Assembly: GCA_026400425.1 (NCBI GenBank)
Contig: JAPLPC010000175.1
Location: 1-13,894 of the forward strand
DNA: 13,894 nt
Source: Hyphomicrobiales bacterium
GTDB lineage: Bacteria > Pseudomonadota > Alphaproteobacteria > Rhizobiales > Xanthobacteraceae
Direction of reading: 5' to 3'
Numbering within the stretch: the stretch's first letter is position 1; each line of letters begins with the position of its first letter. The notes below the pieces were generated by a model, which was not told the origin of the DNA, did no database searches, and saw nothing but the letters and a program-made list of their open reading frames with translations. Below are positions 7,699 to 13,608 of this stretch, in pieces. The translations under genes and the position numbers were made by a program.

Positions 7699-8304
7699 AT
7701 GAGCACGATCAAAAAAATTTGCGTCTATTGCGGCTCCGGCCCCGGCACCAATCCCAAATTCGTCGAAACGGCGGTCGATCTCGGCAAAGCCATGGCCGAA
7801 AGCGGGATCGGCCTCGTCTATGGCGGCGGCTCCATCGGACTGATGGGGGCGGTGGCGAAATCCGTGCTGGATCACGGCGGCCATGTCACCGGCATCATCC
7901 CGGAATTCCTGACCAAGCGCGAAAATGCGCTGGCGGGGGCCCAGGAATTGATCGTCACCCACGACATGCATGAGCGCAAGCGCCTGATGTTTGAACGCTC
8001 GGACGCGTTCGTCGCTCTGCCCGGGGGTATCGGCACGCTGGAAGAGCTGGTCGAGCAGCTCACCTGGCAGCAGCTCGGCCGCCACACCAAGCCGATCCTG
8101 CTGGCGAATGTGGATGGCTTCTGGGAGCCGTTGCTGACGCTGCTCACCCATATGCGCAGCACGGCGTTTATCCGGCCAACCCTGCCGCTGGACGTGCTGA
8201 CGGCCGATCGCACCGAGGACATTCTGCCGCGCCTGCGCTCCGCTGCCGCCAAGGCGCCGGACGAAGGCAACAAGCTCGCACCGGACGTCGCGACGCGGCT
8301 GTAA
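7699..8304 (+). CDS. LOG-family cytokinin riboside 5'-monophosphate phosphoribohydrolase
   Basis: LOG (Lonely Guy) family enzyme, a soluble Rossmann-fold nucleosidase that releases the free base from cytokinin riboside monophosphates or related nucleotides such as AMP. The 201-residue product begins KKICVYCGSGPG, carries YGGGSIGLMG at 41-50, then MHERK (90-94) with Arg93 and the hallmark PGGIGTLEE at 108-116. These are the nucleotide-binding and catalytic motifs of the family, formerly misannotated as lysine decarboxylase. I chose the ATG at 7699 because homologues begin here; the frame stays open upstream but without family character, and the ribosome-binding site is weak. Substrate preference for cytokinin over other nucleotides cannot be read from the sequence. 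It is divergent from the ABC exporter and convergent with the cysS group. Confidence 0.92.
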   Translation: MSTIKKICVYCGSGPGTNPKFVETAVDLGKAMAESGIGLVYGGGSIGLMGAVAKSVLDHGGHVTGIIPEFLTKRENALAGAQELIVTHDMHERKRLMFERSDAFVALPGGIGTLEELVEQLTWQQLGRHTKPILLANVDGFWEPLLTLLTHMRSTAFIRPTLPLDVLTADRTEDILPRLRSAAAKAPDEGNKLAPDVATRL

Positions 8305-8313
8305 CCTCCATTT

Positions 8314-8397
8314 CGTCATTGCGAGACGCGTAGCGACGAAGCAATCCAGTCTTTGTTCGCTTGGCTTCTGGATTGCTTCGCTGCGCTCGCAATGACG
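8314..8397. repeat. palindromic intergenic repeat, copy 1 (REP/BIME-like)
   Basis: An 84-bp imperfect palindrome made of two nested perfect inverted repeats: the outer 12 bp CGTCATTGCGAG (8314-8325) with its complement at 8386-8397, and the inner 13 bp CGAAGCAATCCAG (8337-8349) with its complement at 8368-8380. It starts 10 nt after the LOG stop and ends 5 nt before the stop of the convergent GNAT remnant. A second copy is at 13470-13559. I recall this sequence type as dispersed in Bradyrhizobiaceae. In RNA either strand would fold into a long hairpin, so it may also end transcription from both sides. Confidence 0.85.
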
Positions 8398-8401
8398 GCG
8401 G

Positions 8402-8790
8402 CTAGCCGCCCAGCGCCTTCTTCATCGTCGTATTGGCCAGCCATTCGTCATGCACCGGCACGCTGTTGCGCTGGGTAGCGACATAGCCGCGCTTCATGAA
8501 GAATTCGAGCGCGGTGTCGCTGGCATCCACCGTCAGCGTCGTCGCGCCGCGGGCACCGGCGAGTTTTTCCAGCGCATCGACCAATGTCGTGGCGACGCCC
8601 TGCAAGACCGAATTAGACGTCTGCCAAAACTGGCCTCGTCGTCGCCGGCCTGCGCCCAGGCTTCTTGCTGCGCCTCGGTGTAATCCTCACCGGTCAAGTC
8701 CGCGATGCTGGCGACATAGATCGCCGCGGCAATCGCAGTGTCTTCGGGAAGGAACGGACGCAGGCCGGGCTTGGCACTTGAACTAGCCAT
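8402..8790 (-). pseudogene. GNAT-family N-acetyltransferase, internally deleted and frameshifted
   Basis: Two adjacent minus-strand frames give the two ends of one GNAT acetyltransferase. From the ATG at 8790 the first frame reads MASSSAKPGLRPFLPEDTA and continues to DEASFGRRL, a normal GNAT N-terminal region, then turns to nonsense near 8617. The other frame picks up at LQGVATTLVDALEKLAG, the conserved helix after the acetyl-CoA loop, and runs through FFMKRGYVA to a TAG at 8402. The beta strands and the first half of the Q/R-x-x-G-x-G/A acetyl-CoA motif that should lie between are missing, by my estimate about 30-40 residues, and the join also shifts frame (389 nt in total, not a multiple of three). 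No active enzyme is expected. It lies 5 nt after the stop of a 37-codon gene that is coupled to cysS, so it was probably the third gene of that operon. Confidence 0.8.
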
Positions 8791-8795
8791 CGTGT

Positions 8796-8909
8796 TCACC
8801 AATACCCCACCAGCTTCAGCGCCAGCGCGATCGCGCCGACGATCAAAGCCCATTTGATCGCGATGTAATACTTCCAGTGTTTTGGAAACGGCGTGTCAGG
8901 ACGGCTCAT
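8796..8909 (-). CDS. small single-pass membrane protein (37 residues) coupled to cysS
   Basis: A short frame encoding MSRPDTPFPKHWKYY followed by a hydrophobic stretch of about residues 16-36 (rich in I, A, L, V, G) and ending GYW. Its ATG overlaps the cysS stop codon as ATGA, the classic arrangement for translational coupling, and the acetyltransferase start follows its own stop by 5 nt. The product has a charged and aromatic N-terminal part and one predicted membrane helix, so it probably sits in the inner membrane with the N-terminus cytoplasmic. I do not recognise a named family. Coding character is supported by the tight packing and clean membrane-helix pattern; at this length chance cannot be fully excluded. 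Confidence 0.65.
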   Translation of the reverse strand: MSRPDTPFPKHWKYYIAIKWALIVGAIALALKLVGYW

Positions 8910-10375
8910 CGCGCGATCTCCCTTGTCGTAATTGGCTCGCCCGTTTGAGGATCTTTACCGTCCTTCAAGACGACGCCGATTTCCAAAAGCTGATCTCGAA
9001 TGCGATCCGATTCCGCGAAATTCCTCGCCTTCCTAGCCTCGAGCCTGAGAGCAATCAAAGTCTCGATCTGCTCATCGTCCAATGCAGAGACTGTTGGTGC
9101 GTTCGACGACACTTTAGCCGTAGCAGTCGGAACGTTGGTACGCGCGCCTGCGGGCCGGCGAGCCAGAACCGATCCGCCATCCGTAAATCCGAGAAAATTC
9201 ATTGCCGCACGAAGGTCCGAAAAACTCTTCCTTTTGCGGAGCCCGTGTAAAGCAGCGATAGTATTAGCTGTATTCAAATCGTCGGAGAGAAAATTCAATA
9301 CTTCCGCCGGCACCGTTGGGGACGGCTCGACGTCCTGCACGTCAGTGTACCAGTCCCACAGTACTTTATGGCACTCATCCAGAGCCTTGACGGTCCAATC
9401 GATTGGCGATCGATAGTGCGTCCTGAGCATCGCTAGCCGAAGAATCTCACCAGCCCATTTGTCGCCACCAAACTTTTCAGTCGCCAGCAGTTCGTTGATC
9501 GTGACGAAGTTGCCCAAGCTCTTCGACATCTTCTCGCCTTCGACCTGCAGGAAGCCGTTATGCATCCAGTAGTTCGCCATCGCATGCGTGCCATGGGCGC
9601 AGCGCGATTGCGCGATCTCATTTTCATGATGCGGGAAGATCAGATCGAGACCGCCGCCGTGAATGTCGAAGGTAGTACCGAGATAGGCGGCCGACATCGC
9701 CGAGCACTCGATGTGCCAGCCGGGACGGCCCCTGCCCCATGGCGAATCCCAGCCGGGCTCTTCCGGCGACGACTGCTTCCACAACACGAAATCGGTCGGA
9801 TGCTTCTTGTGGGCGTCGACGGCGACGCGCGCGCCGGCCTGCTGATCCTCGAGCTTGCGGCCTGACAACGCGCCGTAATCCGGCATCGACTGCGTGTCGA
9901 ATAGAACCTCGCCCTCGGCTTCATAGGCATGGCCGCGCGCGATCAGTTGCTGGATCAGCGTCACCATATCGGTCTTGCCGTCCGGTCGCGGCAGCACGAA
10001 TTCCGTGGCGCGCGGCTGCACCGTCGGCGGCAGGCAGCCGAGCGCTTTGACATCGGCCTGGAATTGATCAGCGGTCTTTTCGGTGACTTTGCGGATCGCC
10101 TCGTTGAGCGGCAAACCGGGATAATCGCGCAATGCACGGTCGTTGATCTTGTCGTCGACGTCGGTGATGTTGCGGACGTAAGTGACGTGTTGGTCGCCGT
10201 AGATGTGCCGCAGCAGACGGAACAGCACGTCGAAGACGATCACCGGCCGCGCATTGCCGATATGGGCAAAGTCGTAAACCGTGGGGCCGCAGACATACAT
10301 GCGCACATTGCCGGCATCGATCGGCGTGAACACCCGTTTGTCGCGGGTCATGGTGTCGTAAAGGCGCAGTTCCAT
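8906..10375 (-). CDS. cysS: cysteine-tRNA ligase (cysteinyl-tRNA synthetase)
   Basis: Class I aminoacyl-tRNA synthetase that charges tRNA-Cys; cytoplasmic and essential. From the ATG at 10375 it has 489 residues. The frame extends 35 codons further 5' without family character, and the conserved beginning MELRLYDT supports this start. Visible motifs are HIGN (38-41), KMSKS (282-286) in GEKMSKSLGN, and the zinc ligands that specify cysteine: Cys29 in YVCGPTVYD, Cys224 in WHIECSAMS, His249 and Glu253 in PHHENE. The C-terminal part (from about 360) is the helical anticodon-binding region, with a low-complexity Ala/Thr/Pro insert near 405-430. The last third of the gene (8941-9480) is about 53% GC by hand count, against roughly 57-73% in 60-bp blocks sampled further upstream. 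The stop overlaps the next gene's ATG. Confidence 0.97.
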   Translation of the reverse strand: MELRLYDTMTRDKRVFTPIDAGNVRMYVCGPTVYDFAHIGNARPVIVFDVLFRLLRHIYGDQHVTYVRNITDVDDKINDRALRDYPGLPLNEAIRKVTEKTADQFQADVKALGCLPPTVQPRATEFVLPRPDGKTDMVTLIQQLIARGHAYEAEGEVLFDTQSMPDYGALSGRKLEDQQAGARVAVDAHKKHPTDFVLWKQSSPEEPGWDSPWGRGRPGWHIECSAMSAAYLGTTFDIHGGGLDLIFPHHENEIAQSRCAHGTHAMANYWMHNGFLQVEGEKMSKSLGNFVTINELLATEKFGGDKWAGEILRLAMLRTHYRSPIDWTVKALDECHKVLWDWYTDVQDVEPSPTVPAEVLNFLSDDLNTANTIAALHGLRKRKSFSDLRAAMNFLGFTDGGSVLARRPAGARTNVPTATAKVSSNAPTVSALDDEQIETLIALRLEARKARNFAESDRIRDQLLEIGVVLKDGKDPQTGEPITTREIAR

Positions 10376-10674
10376 GGGATGTCCGTCGGCTTGGCGGCCG
10401 GGCGTCCGGTGATCTCGGTTGAGAAAAGACGGCCTCGGCCAGCGAATCGCTAGCGCATAATCTCGCGGCAAATGCCACAAATGGCGAGGAAACCGTTCAT
10501 TGTTGCACCATGCGGCAGCACGGTTTCACCGTCAAGCTGCGGACGCGGCGGGGAATTTGCGCGACAGCGGCACATTTCGGCCGCAAATGCCGCCTACCCG
10601 GCCGCCATGGTTAACCCTTGTTAACCATTGAGGTTTATCGAGTGAGACTCGGCTCCTCATTGTCCGGGTGGGTT
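10376..10674. promoter_or_regulatory. divergent intergenic region between cysS and a secreted-protein gene
   Basis: Nearly 300 nt without a convincing gene. It must hold promoters for cysS (minus) and the small secreted protein (plus). GCAAATGCC occurs twice, at 10470-10478 and 10583-10591; ATTTGCG at about 10555 and CGCAAAT at about 10582 could pair across a 24-nt loop. The most distinct element is the 10-bp direct repeat at 10611-10630. I see no tRNA, T-box or other recognisable RNA leader. Confidence 0.4.
10611..10630. promoter_or_regulatory. tandem TTAACC direct repeat, possible regulator site
   Basis: TTAACCCTTG (10611-10620) is followed immediately by TTAACCATTG (10621-10630), identical at nine of ten positions. 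The second unit contains TTAACCAT, an octamer known as a CtrA/SciP-type half site in Caulobacter. The spacing between TTAA units is N6 rather than the canonical N7, so a standard CtrA site is doubtful. It lies 45-64 bp ahead of the plus-strand ATG at 10675, where an activator or repressor of that gene could bind. Confidence 0.35.
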
Positions 10675-10938
10675 ATGAAAATCATATTTGCTGTTCTGAC
10701 CGCCATTTTCGCGGTCGCCTCGTCGGCTGCATCGGCCGATTCCCGCGTCTTCATCGTCGCCAACCAGTCCGACGGCTACGGCATCGACCAGTGCCTGGCC
10801 AAGGGCGAGAAATGCGGCGCGCCGGCGGCGCTGTCCTATTGCAAGTCACGCGAATTCACCCAGGCGGTCACCTATCGCCGTGTCGATCCCGACCACATGG
10901 CCGGCTTGCGACCTCATTGCGGCAGTGGAATCGCGTGA
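10675..10938 (+). CDS. small secreted cysteine-containing protein, function unknown
   Basis: An 87-residue product with a clear Sec signal peptide: Lys2, a hydrophobic core at about 3-17 and an ASA-D cleavage site around residue 21. The mature part begins DSRVFIVANQSDGYGIDQCL and has four cysteines (40, 47, 56, 82), consistent with a periplasmic or secreted protein held by disulfides. I recall similar short exported proteins (FIVANQADGYGID type) in Bradyrhizobiaceae, without an assigned function. In those I would expect a longer tail ending in another cysteine pair, so the end HCGSGIA may reflect a frameshifted or diverged C-terminus. The next gene starts 123 nt downstream on the same strand and is also exported. 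Confidence 0.7.
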   Translation: MKIIFAVLTAIFAVASSAASADSRVFIVANQSDGYGIDQCLAKGEKCGAPAALSYCKSREFTQAVTYRRVDPDHMAGLRPHCGSGIA

Positions 10939-11061
10939 CCACACGGCCGGAAGCGGCTATGAGACGCGCTCATCGCCGCAATTCCATCGCGTCGCTATGG
11001 CAATGACGGCCCGGGTCGCGGTCGATCGCGCACCCGCCCGTTCCTCGTTCATCGGCCGGAT

Positions 11062-12231
11062 ATGTCTGTACCTGTGACTGCCTCCTTCTCCCGCTGGGCC
11101 CTCGCTTGCGCCGCATTGATCGGCGTCGCTGCGTTTGCCGTCGAAGCTTCCGCTCAAGGTTATCCCGCGCAGGTCTATCCGCCCGGTCAGCCACCGCAGC
11201 AGCAGTCGGCCAATCCGATCTGCGGCCGGCTGGAAGGGCAGCTCGCGGCCATCGATCGCGGCAACGGTCTCGATCCCGGGCGCGCCGAACAGATCAGGCG
11301 TTACGAAGATGCCGTCAGCAAGCAGCAGTCCGAACTCGACCGCGTGACGCAACAGGCGCGGCGGATGGGCTGCGACTCATCCGGCTTCTTCTCGTTGTTC
11401 TCAGGCCAGTCGGCGCAGTGCGGTCCGGTCAACAACCAGATCCAGCAGATGCGCGGCAATCTGGATCAGATGACCAACAATCTCGAACGCCTGCGGGTGG
11501 GCACGCCCGGCTCGAGCGATCGCGACAGCCAGCGGCGCTCGGTGCTGGCGGCGCTGGCGCAGAACCAGTGCGGTCCGCAATATGCGGCAGCGGCACGCAA
11601 TGCGCAGCAGAATTCCGGCCCCGGCGGCTTCCTCAGCAATCTGTTCGGCAACAACGAATCCAGCCCCGGCGAAATCCCGCCCGGCGGTGATGCGATGATG
11701 ACCAATGTGCCGCAAGGCACCTATCGCACCGTCTGCGTGCGGACCTGCGACGGTTATTACTTCCCGATCTCGTTCACCACGGTGCCCGGCCGCTTCGCCG
11801 ACGACGAACGCGCCTGCAAGGCGCAATGCCCGGCGACCGATGCCAATCTCTACACCTTCCGCAATCCCGGCGAGGACATGAATGCCGCGGTGTCGATTTC
11901 CGGACAGCCTTATTCGTCGTCGCCCAACGCCTTCAAGTATCGCACCGAGTTCAATCCATCCTGTTCGTGCAAGGCGCAGGGCCAGAGCTGGGCGGACGCG
12001 CTGAAGACTATCGACGACAAGGCAGCCGCCGAGAATGGCGACATCATCGTCACCGAAGATCGCGCCAAGCGGATGTCACAGCCGCAGCAGAAAGGCACGC
12101 CGGCCGCGCTGAAGAAGAACGCGGCGCCCGAAGCATCCCCTGCTCCGACGCAGCAGCCGGCAGCCACAGGCAATCCCGGCCAGATCCGTCAGGTCGGTCC
12201 GCAATTTTTGCCGAACAACACGAAGCAGTAG
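11062..12231 (+). CDS. exported DUF2865 domain-containing protein
   Basis: A 389-residue exported protein of unknown function, found mainly in alphaproteobacteria. The N-terminus is a signal peptide (hydrophobic 12-27, cleavage near EASA-Q at 31). The mature part has three regions: a Gln/Pro-rich and helical stretch (about 35-150) with coiled-coil-like spacing, a linker, and the DUF2865 core at about 217-305. That core reads VCVRTCDGYYFPISF with Cys225 and Cys229, then Cys252 and Cys256 in CKAQC, LYTFRNPGE, PNAFKYR and a final CSC (301-303). A disordered Ala/Pro/Gln tail ends the protein. The even set of conserved cysteines suggests disulfides in the periplasm. No catalytic residues are recognisable. 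The CoA-transferase gene begins 27 nt after the stop, so the two may be co-transcribed. Confidence 0.88.
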   Translation: MSVPVTASFSRWALACAALIGVAAFAVEASAQGYPAQVYPPGQPPQQQSANPICGRLEGQLAAIDRGNGLDPGRAEQIRRYEDAVSKQQSELDRVTQQARRMGCDSSGFFSLFSGQSAQCGPVNNQIQQMRGNLDQMTNNLERLRVGTPGSSDRDSQRRSVLAALAQNQCGPQYAAAARNAQQNSGPGGFLSNLFGNNESSPGEIPPGGDAMMTNVPQGTYRTVCVRTCDGYYFPISFTTVPGRFADDERACKAQCPATDANLYTFRNPGEDMNAAVSISGQPYSSSPNAFKYRTEFNPSCSCKAQGQSWADALKTIDDKAAAENGDIIVTEDRAKRMSQPQQKGTPAALKKNAAPEASPAPTQQPAATGNPGQIRQVGPQFLPNNTKQ

Positions 12232-12258
12232 TTCGTCACAGGATGGGATGAGCGCACG

Positions 12259-13452
12259 TTGAGCGGACCACTCGCAGGTATTCGCGTCGTCGAATTCGGC
12301 ACATTGATCGCCGCACCGTTTGCGGCACGCCTGTTCGCGGAATTCGGCGCCGAGGTCATCAAGATCGAGCAGCCGGGATCAGGCGATCCGCTGCGCACCT
12401 GGCGCAGGCTGCATCAGGGCACGTCGGTGTGGTGGTATCTGCAGTCGCGCAACAAGAAGTCGATCGCGCTCGATCTCAAATCACCCGAAGGTCTCGCCAT
12501 CGCGCGCGATCTGGCGGCCTCGGCCGATGTGGTGATCGAGAACTTCAAGCCCGGCGGCATGGAGAAGCTCGGCCTCGGCTGGGACGTGCTCTCGAACCTC
12601 AATCCGAATCTGACGCTGGTGCGGATTTCCGGCTTCGGCCAGACCGGCCCCTATCGCGACAAATCCGGCTTCGGCGCCATCGGCGAAGCCATGGGCGGGC
12701 TGCGCTTCACCACCGGCGATCCCGCCTCGCCGCCGGCGCGTGTCGGCGTCTCCATCGGTGACAGCCTCGCCTCGCTGCATGGCGTGATGGGCGCATTGAT
12801 GTCGTTGCTGCGCGTCAAGACGGGTCAAGGCGGCGGCCAGATCGTCGACGTCTCGCTCTATGAGAGCGTGTTCAACATGATGGAAAGCACGGTGCCGGAA
12901 TATGCGCTCGACGGCCATGTCCGCACCCGCTCAGGCGGCTCGCTGCCGGGCATCACGCCGTCGAATACTTACGCGACCTCCGACGGCCAGTATGTCGTCA
13001 TCGCCGGCAACAGCAATGCGATCTTCAAGCGGCTGATGACGGTGATCGGTCGGCCTGACCTGGGCTCCGACCCTGCTCTGGCGCACAATGACGGCCGCGT
13101 GCCGCAGACCGCTGTCATCGATCAGGCGATCTCGGACTGGACCGGCACCCTCGGCATGGATGACGTGCTGGCTGCGCTGGAAGCGGCCGACGTGCCGTCG
13201 GGCCGCATCTATTCGGTCGCCGACATCGTCAGCGATCCGCATTTCATCGCCCGCGACATGATCCTGCCGGCAACGCTGCCCGGCAATGTCGAAGTGAAGA
13301 TGCCGGGCATCTCGCCCAAGCTCTCGGAAACCCCCGGCGAAGTGAAGTGGCAAGGGCCCGCGCTCGGCGCGCATACGGACGAGGTGCTGGCCGGCATCGG
13401 CCGCAGCACCGACGACATCACCCGGCTGCGCGAGGCGGGCGTGGTGGAATGA
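12259..13452 (+). CDS. class III CoA-transferase (CaiB/BaiF family)
   Basis: Family III CoA-transferase, moving CoA between carboxylic acids through an Asp-linked acyl intermediate; soluble interlocked dimer. The 397-residue product has the family's usual length. It opens GPLAGIRVVEFG, followed by GAEVIKIEQPGSGDP (30-44), ENFKPGGMEKLGLGW (94-108) and SGFGQTGPY (124-132). The catalytic Asp is Asp168 in GVSIGDSLASLHG, matching Asp169 of formyl-CoA transferase. The start is TTG at 12259: it is the only start codon in this frame between the upstream TAG and the conserved N-terminus, and a GGGATGAG tract lies nine bases ahead. The substrate pair cannot be deduced; carnitine, formate/oxalate, succinate or bile-acid type acyl groups are all possible in the family. 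Confidence 0.93.
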   Translation: MSGPLAGIRVVEFGTLIAAPFAARLFAEFGAEVIKIEQPGSGDPLRTWRRLHQGTSVWWYLQSRNKKSIALDLKSPEGLAIARDLAASADVVIENFKPGGMEKLGLGWDVLSNLNPNLTLVRISGFGQTGPYRDKSGFGAIGEAMGGLRFTTGDPASPPARVGVSIGDSLASLHGVMGALMSLLRVKTGQGGGQIVDVSLYESVFNMMESTVPEYALDGHVRTRSGGSLPGITPSNTYATSDGQYVVIAGNSNAIFKRLMTVIGRPDLGSDPALAHNDGRVPQTAVIDQAISDWTGTLGMDDVLAALEAADVPSGRIYSVADIVSDPHFIARDMILPATLPGNVEVKMPGISPKLSETPGEVKWQGPALGAHTDEVLAGIGRSTDDITRLREAGVVE

Positions 13453-13469
13453 CCAGCTGAGAACGGCTC

Positions 13470-13559
13470 CGTCATTGCGAAGAGTGCAGCGACGCCGCAA
13501 TCCAGAGGCCGCAAGTGAAGGCTGGATTGCTTCGCCGCAAGAAGCTCCTCGCAATGACG
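13470..13559. repeat. palindromic intergenic repeat, copy 2 (REP/BIME-like)
   Basis: A 90-bp relative of the element at 8314-8397. The outer inverted repeat CGTCATTGCGA (13470-13480) has its complement at 13549-13559; the inner GCAATCCAG (13497-13505) has its complement at 13522-13530. The ends match copy 1 while the centre differs in sequence and length, which is typical of dispersed palindromic repeats evolving as hairpins. It begins 17 nt after the CoA-transferase stop and lies between convergent genes. Confidence 0.82.
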
Positions 13560-13579
13560 GCGGTGGGCAGCGTCCCGCA

Positions 13580-13601
13580 GTGCTTCACACGCAATGATGG
13601 C
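13580..13601. repeat. possible decayed half-copy of the palindromic repeat
   Basis: TGCTTC followed shortly by CGCAATGATGGCGG resembles the right end of copy 1 (TGCTTCG...CGCAATGACGGCGG) with a mismatch and a shortened centre. It lies 20 nt beyond copy 2 and just before the nadE stop. It could be a remnant of an older tandem copy; the match is short. Confidence 0.3.
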
Positions 13602-13608
13602 GGATGCC

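Noticed and set aside
5718..7973. A 751-codon plus-strand open frame
   Set aside because: It is antisense to the ABC exporter, very rich in Arg, His and Asp, and the minus-strand frame has every ABC motif. High GC commonly leaves such antisense frames open.
10957..11010. Stretch GAGACGCG...CGCAATTCCA...GGCAATGACGG resembling the palindromic repeat
   Set aside because: Only scattered short matches and no matching inverted arms; it may be an old remnant but cannot be supported.
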